The notes beneath the pieces are model-generated. The model was not told the origin of the DNA and searched no databases. It saw nothing but the letters and a program-made list of their open reading frames with translations. A stretch of DNA of 64,000 nt from Ovis canadensis (lineage: Eukaryota; Chordata; Mammalia; Artiodactyla; Bovidae): positions 40,456,501 to 40,520,500 of the forward strand of contig NC_091257.1 of the NCBI RefSeq assembly GCF_042477335.2, written 5' to 3'. A program made the position numbers and the translations under genes. Below are positions 58,883 through 64,000 of the stretch, one piece after another (positions within the stretch are counted from its first letter, which is position 1; the number at the start of each line of letters is the position of its first letter).

Positions 58883-59340
58883 GAATGCATTTGAGTCAGT
58901 TCTAATGAGGTGAATGAACCTAGAGCCTATTATACAAAGTGAAGTAAGTCAGAAAGAGATTAGTGTACTGTAATACATATGTATGGAATCTAGAAAAATG
59001 GTTCTGAAGAATTTATTTACAGGGCAGCAATGAAGAAACAGACATAGAAAACAGACTTATGGACATGGGGAGAGGGGAGGAGAGGGTGAGATGTATGGAA
59101 AATGTAACATGGAAACTTACATTACCATATGTAAAACAGATAGCCAACAGGAATTTGCTGTATGGCTCAGGAAACTCAAACAGGGGCTCTGTATCAATCT
59201 AGAGGGGTGAGATGGGAGGGAGGTTCAAAAGGGAGGGGATATATGTATACCTATGGCTGATTCATGTTGAGGTTTGACAGAAAACAACAAAATTCTGTAA
59301 AGCAATTATCCTTCAATAAAAAAATCAATAAATTAAAAAA
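58883..59340 (+). mobile_element. Second L1 3' tail inserted in the same BovB
   Basis: Starts GAATGCATTTGAGTCAGTTC and ends CCTTCAATAAAAAAATC plus an A run. Its 3' UTR differs from the first (ATGTAAAACAGATAGCCAAC), so it comes from another L1 subfamily. ATTAGAAAG/ATTAAAAAA flanks may be the duplication. Confidence 0.9.
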
Positions 59341-59839
59341 AAAAGCAGAGACATTATTTCACCAACAAAGGTCTGTCTAGTCAGTCAAAGCTATGGTTTT
59401 TCTAGTAGCCATGTATGGATGTGAGAGTTGGACTATAAAGAAAGCTGAGTGATACTTTTGAACTGTGGTGTTGGAGAAGACTCTTGAGAGTCCCTTGGAC
59501 TGCATGGAGATTCAGTCACTCCATCCTAAAGGAAATCAGTTCTGAATATTCATTGGAGGGACTGATGCTGAAGCGGAAACTCCAATACTGTGGCCACCTG
59601 ATGCGAAGAACCGTCTCACTGGAAAAGACTCTGATGCTGAGAAAGATTGAAGGTGGGAAGAGAAGGGGATAACAGAGGATGAGATGGTTGGATGGCATCA
59701 CTGACTCGATGGATGTGAGTTTGAGCAAGCTCTGGGAGTTGGTGATGGACAGGGAAGCCTGGTGTGCTGGAGTCTATGGGGTTGCGAAGAGTTGGACACG
59801 ACTGAGTGACTGAAATGACTTATCTAATAGAAGCCAAAA

Positions 59840-62510
59840 ATTCCCTCTAGGCATTGCTTCATAGCTGCATAGCACAAATTTTGATATGCTTCCGTTTTCA
59901 CTCAGCTCAAAAACCTTTTAAATCCCCTTCTGATGTGTTTGTGTTAGAAGTTTATTTAGATGTGTTATGCTTGATCTCCAAATACTTGGGGATTTTCCAG
60001 ATATCTCTCTGATTTCTAATTAATTTCTATCATGGTTAAAAATATATAATTTGTAAAATTTCAATCCTTTAAAGTTTTCTGACACTTGTTTTATGGCACA
60101 AAGCACAGTCTATCTTGGTAAATGTTCTATATACACTGGAAAAGGAAGTGTACACTGCCGCTGTTGGCTGGACTGTTCTATAACTGACAGGAGAAACAGG
60201 TTGGATACTATTTTCAAGGGTTCTAATAATCATTGAAAGAGAGATGTTGAAATTTCTTACAACTGTGGATTTCTTTCTTTTAATTCTGTCAGCTTTTGCT
60301 TCATGTATTTTGAAGCTCTATTAGTAGGTGCACAGCCTTTATTAGAATTAGCATACCTTCTTGAAAAACTGATCACTTCATTATTAGAAAGTAATACTCT
60401 TTAGCCCTCTTAAAATTCTATAGTCTAAAATCTACTCTGATATTTATATAACCAATCCAGTATTCCTTTAATTTATGATAATACAGTATTTGTCTATTCT
60501 TTGACTTTTTTCTTGTGTCTTTATTTTTTAAGGGGGTTTTCTTATGGAGAACATAGAATTTTTATCCGTTCTAACAGTTTTGTAATTGTTTGGACTATTG
60601 ACATTTAATGTGATTTTTAAAAATGTGTTTGTATTTAAAATTTCCATCTTGCTATTGTTTTCTACATATCCCATTGCTGGTTCTTCCTTATTTTGTGCTG
60701 TCTTATCTTTTGTTTTTATTTTGTAGAAGTTCTAAGGTTTACAATATATATGTTTACCTCATCACAGTCTACTTCAAGTATTATTATACTACAAGTATTA
60801 TTATACTACAGGATATAAGAACCTCACAAAAGCATACTTGCTTCTACCCCTTCCCCATCTTTATCCTAGGGTTCTATGAGTGTTATAAAATCTGTAATTC
60901 ATTGTGGTTATTTTCCCCTTAAAAAGCTAAGTATATTGTAAAGAAATTTAAAAAGAAAAAAAAACCTAACATTTACCCATCTGTGTGCCTGTGTGTATGC
61001 TCAGTTGGGTCCAACTCTTTGTGACCCTGTGGGCTGTAGCCTACCAGGCTCCTCTGTCCATGGAATTCTCCAGGCAAGAATACTAGAGTGGGTTGGCATT
61101 TCTTCCTACAGGGAATTTTCCTGACCCAGGGATCAAATTCTTGCCTCCTGTGACACCTGCACTGGCAGGTGGATTCTTTTACCATTGAGCTGCCTGGGAA
61201 GCCATATTTACCATTTTATGTAATCTTTATGTCATTGTGTAAATCCAAATTTCCAGCTCATACCACTTTCTTGTGCATTATGGACTTTTAAATTGGCTGT
61301 GTTTTCTGATGAAATATTTGCTGACCTTCCTTCCTCTATATACAATGTGTTTTTTTTTCCCTTGGCTGTTTTTAGTATTTTTCTCTTTATTACTGGTTTT
61401 AGGAAATTTTATGTTAATTGCCCTTGGAATGGTTTCCCTCTTCTCTTCTTACTGCTCTTCCTTTTCCTTCTTGGGGTTCATAATGATTCTTTGATATATG
61501 GACTTAAAGATCTCATTAATTTTATAAAAATTTTGACCACTATTCAAATATTTCTTCTATATCTCTCTACTCTCCTTCTGGGATCCTAATTAGACTTGTG
61601 TTAGGTTGCTTGATGTGGTCAACAGCTCACTGATTCTGTTTTCCTTTTCAGTTATTTTCCCTCTCATAATCATTTTGTGTTGTTTTATTAGTATGTCTTT
61701 AAATCCAAAAATATTTTCTTCAGTGTCTTAGCTATTATCCCCATTCAGTATATTATTTTCATAGGCATAGTATTATGTATTCAACTTAGATTTTTTTTAA
61801 TCCTTCTATGTCTTGCTCATGTTTTCATCTACATTTGGAGCACATGAAAATATTTTAAATAGTGGTTTTAATGTTCTTGCCTACTAATTTTCTCACTGAT
61901 ATCGTTTGTCTGCTTGTATTGACTGATTTTTCTCTTGGTTATATACATTATATTTCTGGGACTAGAAACTTTTAGTCCAGTTCTAAGTTGATCTTACTTC
62001 TGAATATACCACTCAATCCCCTGTATCTTAGGAGATTCACTCTGGTTGGTGGGAACATAAACTTTATCTGGCTCTGCTGCTGTTAGTTATTTCTCTGGCC
62101 TCGGTAGTTTCATCATACATGTGGACTGACAACCAAAGACATCAGGAAAATCCTCCTGTATACTTCCATAATTTTCTATCTATGCACTTCTCTCCTCTAC
62201 AGTACTCTGTGCCATGAACTATGGTTTGACCCCCTCAAATTCTAAATCCTATCACTTTAACTCAGTGAAACTGCTGAATTTTGTTTTAATTTCTCTTTCC
62301 CGAACTTTTGTCTGGAGATTTTCTCCAGGGAGAATATTGGGACAATTGTAGGCCTTGTTTCCCTTCACTTAGGGATGACTATTCTGTGCTGCCTATTGTT
62401 CAGTGTCTAAAAAACCATTGTTTTACATATACTTTCCTGGTGCTTTAGTTACTTAAGGTGAGAGGGTAAATTCCATTCTTGACTGGAAGCAGAAATTCAG
62501 CTACACCACT
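59840..62510 (-). repeat. Long ancient L1 segment, split by a SINE
   Basis: Plus strand is reverse old L1M: GTTGAAATTTCTTACAACTG, TACAATATATATGTTTACCT then TCATCACAGTCTACTTCAAG, GGCTGTTTTTAGTATTTTTC, AACAGCTCACTGATTCTGTT and TTGACTGGAAGCAGAAATTC. No coding capacity. Sense to ENKUR. Limits uncertain. Confidence 0.7.
60988..61203 (-). mobile_element. Bov-tA SINE in the old L1
   Basis: Minus strand; ends CATTGAGCTGCCTGGGAAGCC on plus. Confidence 0.93.
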
Positions 62511-63094
62511 TTTCGTAACTTGTATTCTCATCTTACTATGTAGATAAGTTTGTGTGGAGAAACATTAAATTTTTTCTTGCTTTTAGAAGACCTTCCTCAA
62601 TCTTGAACTCAATGGCTAGGAATTAATTACAGTCCAAAATGAATGAGCACATTAGATACCTTCTAGAAATAATGTTCAATCCAAACCTGTGCCTTCAAAT
62701 TCCCATGTAAACTGGAATTAGCATATATGATCTCTTGACTAATCACCTTTTTTGAGGTACAAAGGAGTGTGTATACTCACCTTTTTAAACATTGCATCTT
62801 GTTATTCATTCCCACTATTTTGTATGTGAACTGAAAGCTTACCATGTCATAGAAAACAGATATTTTATTCTATATAATAACTTTATTTTTCCAAATTTTT
62901 AAGTGATGAAACTAATATAATGGTATATGTCAATTATATCTTAATAACACAATAAAGATCTATTAATAGTTTCCCTTAATCTCAATTTTCCAAAAAATTT
63001 TATATCTCTATGTATGAATTGTAACTTGATTTTAACTTGATAATGTGATTTCTTTTCATAATTAATATATGTAAAGCTTACACTTTTTTTTGAA
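62511..63094. other. ENKUR intron stretch, nothing recognised
   Basis: AT-rich; no element or open frame of note. Confidence 0.4.
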
Positions 63095-63545
63095 TGAAAG
63101 GTTTTTTCAATGCTATAGTGCTTTACAATTTTCAATCATGTGAGTTTCACCTACATTTCATATAATTCCATAACCACCCTTTTGCCTCACCCTTGTATTC
63201 CCCTTCTCCCTCCCCCCCAACCCCCCACTGGTAACCACTAGTTTGTTCTTTTTATCTGTGAACCTGCTTCTTTTTTGTTTTCACTAGTTTGTTTTATTTT
63301 TTAGACTCTACATTTAAGTGACATCACAGTATTTGTCTTTCTCTGACTTAAGAATAATGCTCTCCAAATCCATACATGTTGCTGCAAATGGCAAAATTCC
63401 ATGCTTTTTTATAAATGAGTAGCAATCCATTGCATGTATGTGTATATACATATACACACATCTTCTTTATCCATTCAGCTATTGATGAACACTGAGCTTG
63501 TTTCCATTACACTTTCAACAGTTGCATTTTATTCCATTTTCTAGA
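63095..63545 (-). repeat. Old L1 3' end
   Basis: Plus CACTGGTAACCACTAGTTTG, CATACATGTTGCTGCAAATG and TTCTTTATCCATTCAGCTAT are reverse L1M 3' sequence. Confidence 0.82.
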
Positions 63546-64000
63546 TGGTTTTATTGTAAAGATCTAGGGGTGACTCAGACAACTGGTCCTACTTTTTAAT
63601 TTTTATTAGATGTGGGCTATAGATTTTTCTAAAACTAAAGTTGTCATACTCAGTAAACATACCATACTTACTTTCTTGCCAACCGTCATGATATATTTGG
63701 TCATATTAAGTCTTTAGATAAACATTTCCATGGCAATTTATTTGAAATCGACCAAAAGTTGGTACAATCTGATGATGTTTCATTGAGTTGTTGTTGTTGT
63801 TGTTGTTTTTTATCCTACTCGACTAGATGAACATCTGGTTAACTACTGCTATATGCTTGTTTGTTTTAAAATTTCAGGCCAATATTATTACAGCACTTCT
63901 TAGTCGTGTAGAACTTTAGATTGCTCATAGCTCACAGTTCAACTGAAAGAGGGTGTTGTCCTTCATCCCACTTTGATTTCATATATCCATTTTCTAAATT
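63546..64000. other. ENKUR intron stretch to the window edge
   Basis: Holds a (TTG)n run at 63788-63807. The ENKUR exon coding the first about 26 residues is not found here. Confidence 0.5.

Larger units (their letters stand above)
58060..59816 (+). mobile_element. One BovB LINE split into three by two L1 tails
   Basis: BovB runs 58060-58343 (NLYPGQEATVRTGHGTTDWF to NLRYADG), 58687-58882 (GGCCCCATCACTTCATAGCA on) and 59341-59816 (ACATTATTTCACCAACAAAG to the end). Each piece resumes where the last stopped. The second aspartate of YADD is lost (YADG). Confidence 0.92.
34334..64000 (-). other. ENKUR: ENKUR introns with heavy repeat load
   Basis: The introns are 34334-43521, 43669-49044, 49269-57123 and 57270 to beyond 64000. 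All visible splice sites are GT-AG. Most length is transposon-derived. No second gene is seen in the introns. Confidence 0.85.

Noticed and set aside
57270..64000. Possible first coding exon of ENKUR in the right-hand part
   Set aside because: I looked on the minus strand for the start of enkurin ahead of a GT donor and found nothing similar; it must lie beyond 64000.
1..64000. A novel defence, phage or metabolic gene system
   Set aside because: All coding signal traces to two vertebrate genes and to transposons. There is no operon layout, CRISPR array or bacterial signal.

Overview
This is nuclear DNA from a ruminant, almost certainly a bovid. It has the low gene density and multi-exon genes of a mammal. 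It is packed with repeats found together only in ruminants: BovB (RTE-type) LINEs, Bov-tA and BovA2 SINEs that share the BovB tail, CHR-type tRNA SINEs of the cetacean/hippo/ruminant group, and ruminant L1 3' ends. I cannot separate cattle, sheep, goat or buffalo from the sequence. No bacterial-style operon, CRISPR array or new gene system is present. Layout: (1) 1-3231 is the 5' end of PRTFDC1 on the minus strand. Its first coding exon (16 codons) is at 3184-3231, in a CpG island of about 2600-3700, and intron 1 runs off the left edge. (2) 3232-34138 is intergenic, made of an endogenous-retrovirus solo LTR (6094-6574), old L2/MIR/MER5A/L1 remnants, BovB copies, many SINEs and an AT-rich palindrome. 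(3) 34139-64000 holds ENKUR (enkurin) on the minus strand. The last four coding exons are at 57124-57269, 49045-49268, 43522-43668 and 34157-34333. Reading frames and splice phases join exactly. Only the first about 77 coding bases, with the start codon and promoter, lie beyond the right edge. The order PRTFDC1 promoter then ENKUR 3' end, both on the same strand, matches human 10p12.1, where THNSL1 lies next to the ENKUR 5' end. ENKUR encodes a calmodulin/SH3-binding protein of sperm flagella and motile cilia; PRTFDC1 is an HPRT1 paralogue. They are neighbours by conserved synteny and there is no sign that they work together. The most informative non-coding structure is the record of nested insertions: a BovB split by two L1 3' ends (58060-59816), an L1 carrying a Tigger1 that carries a SINE and abutting a BovB (35455-39459), an L1 hit by four later elements (30174-32727), and an internally inverted L1 inside an ancient L2 (27627-28438). 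Three L1 tails and several SINEs still have perfect target-site duplications. Boundaries of old repeats are by eye, accurate to about 10-30 bases.
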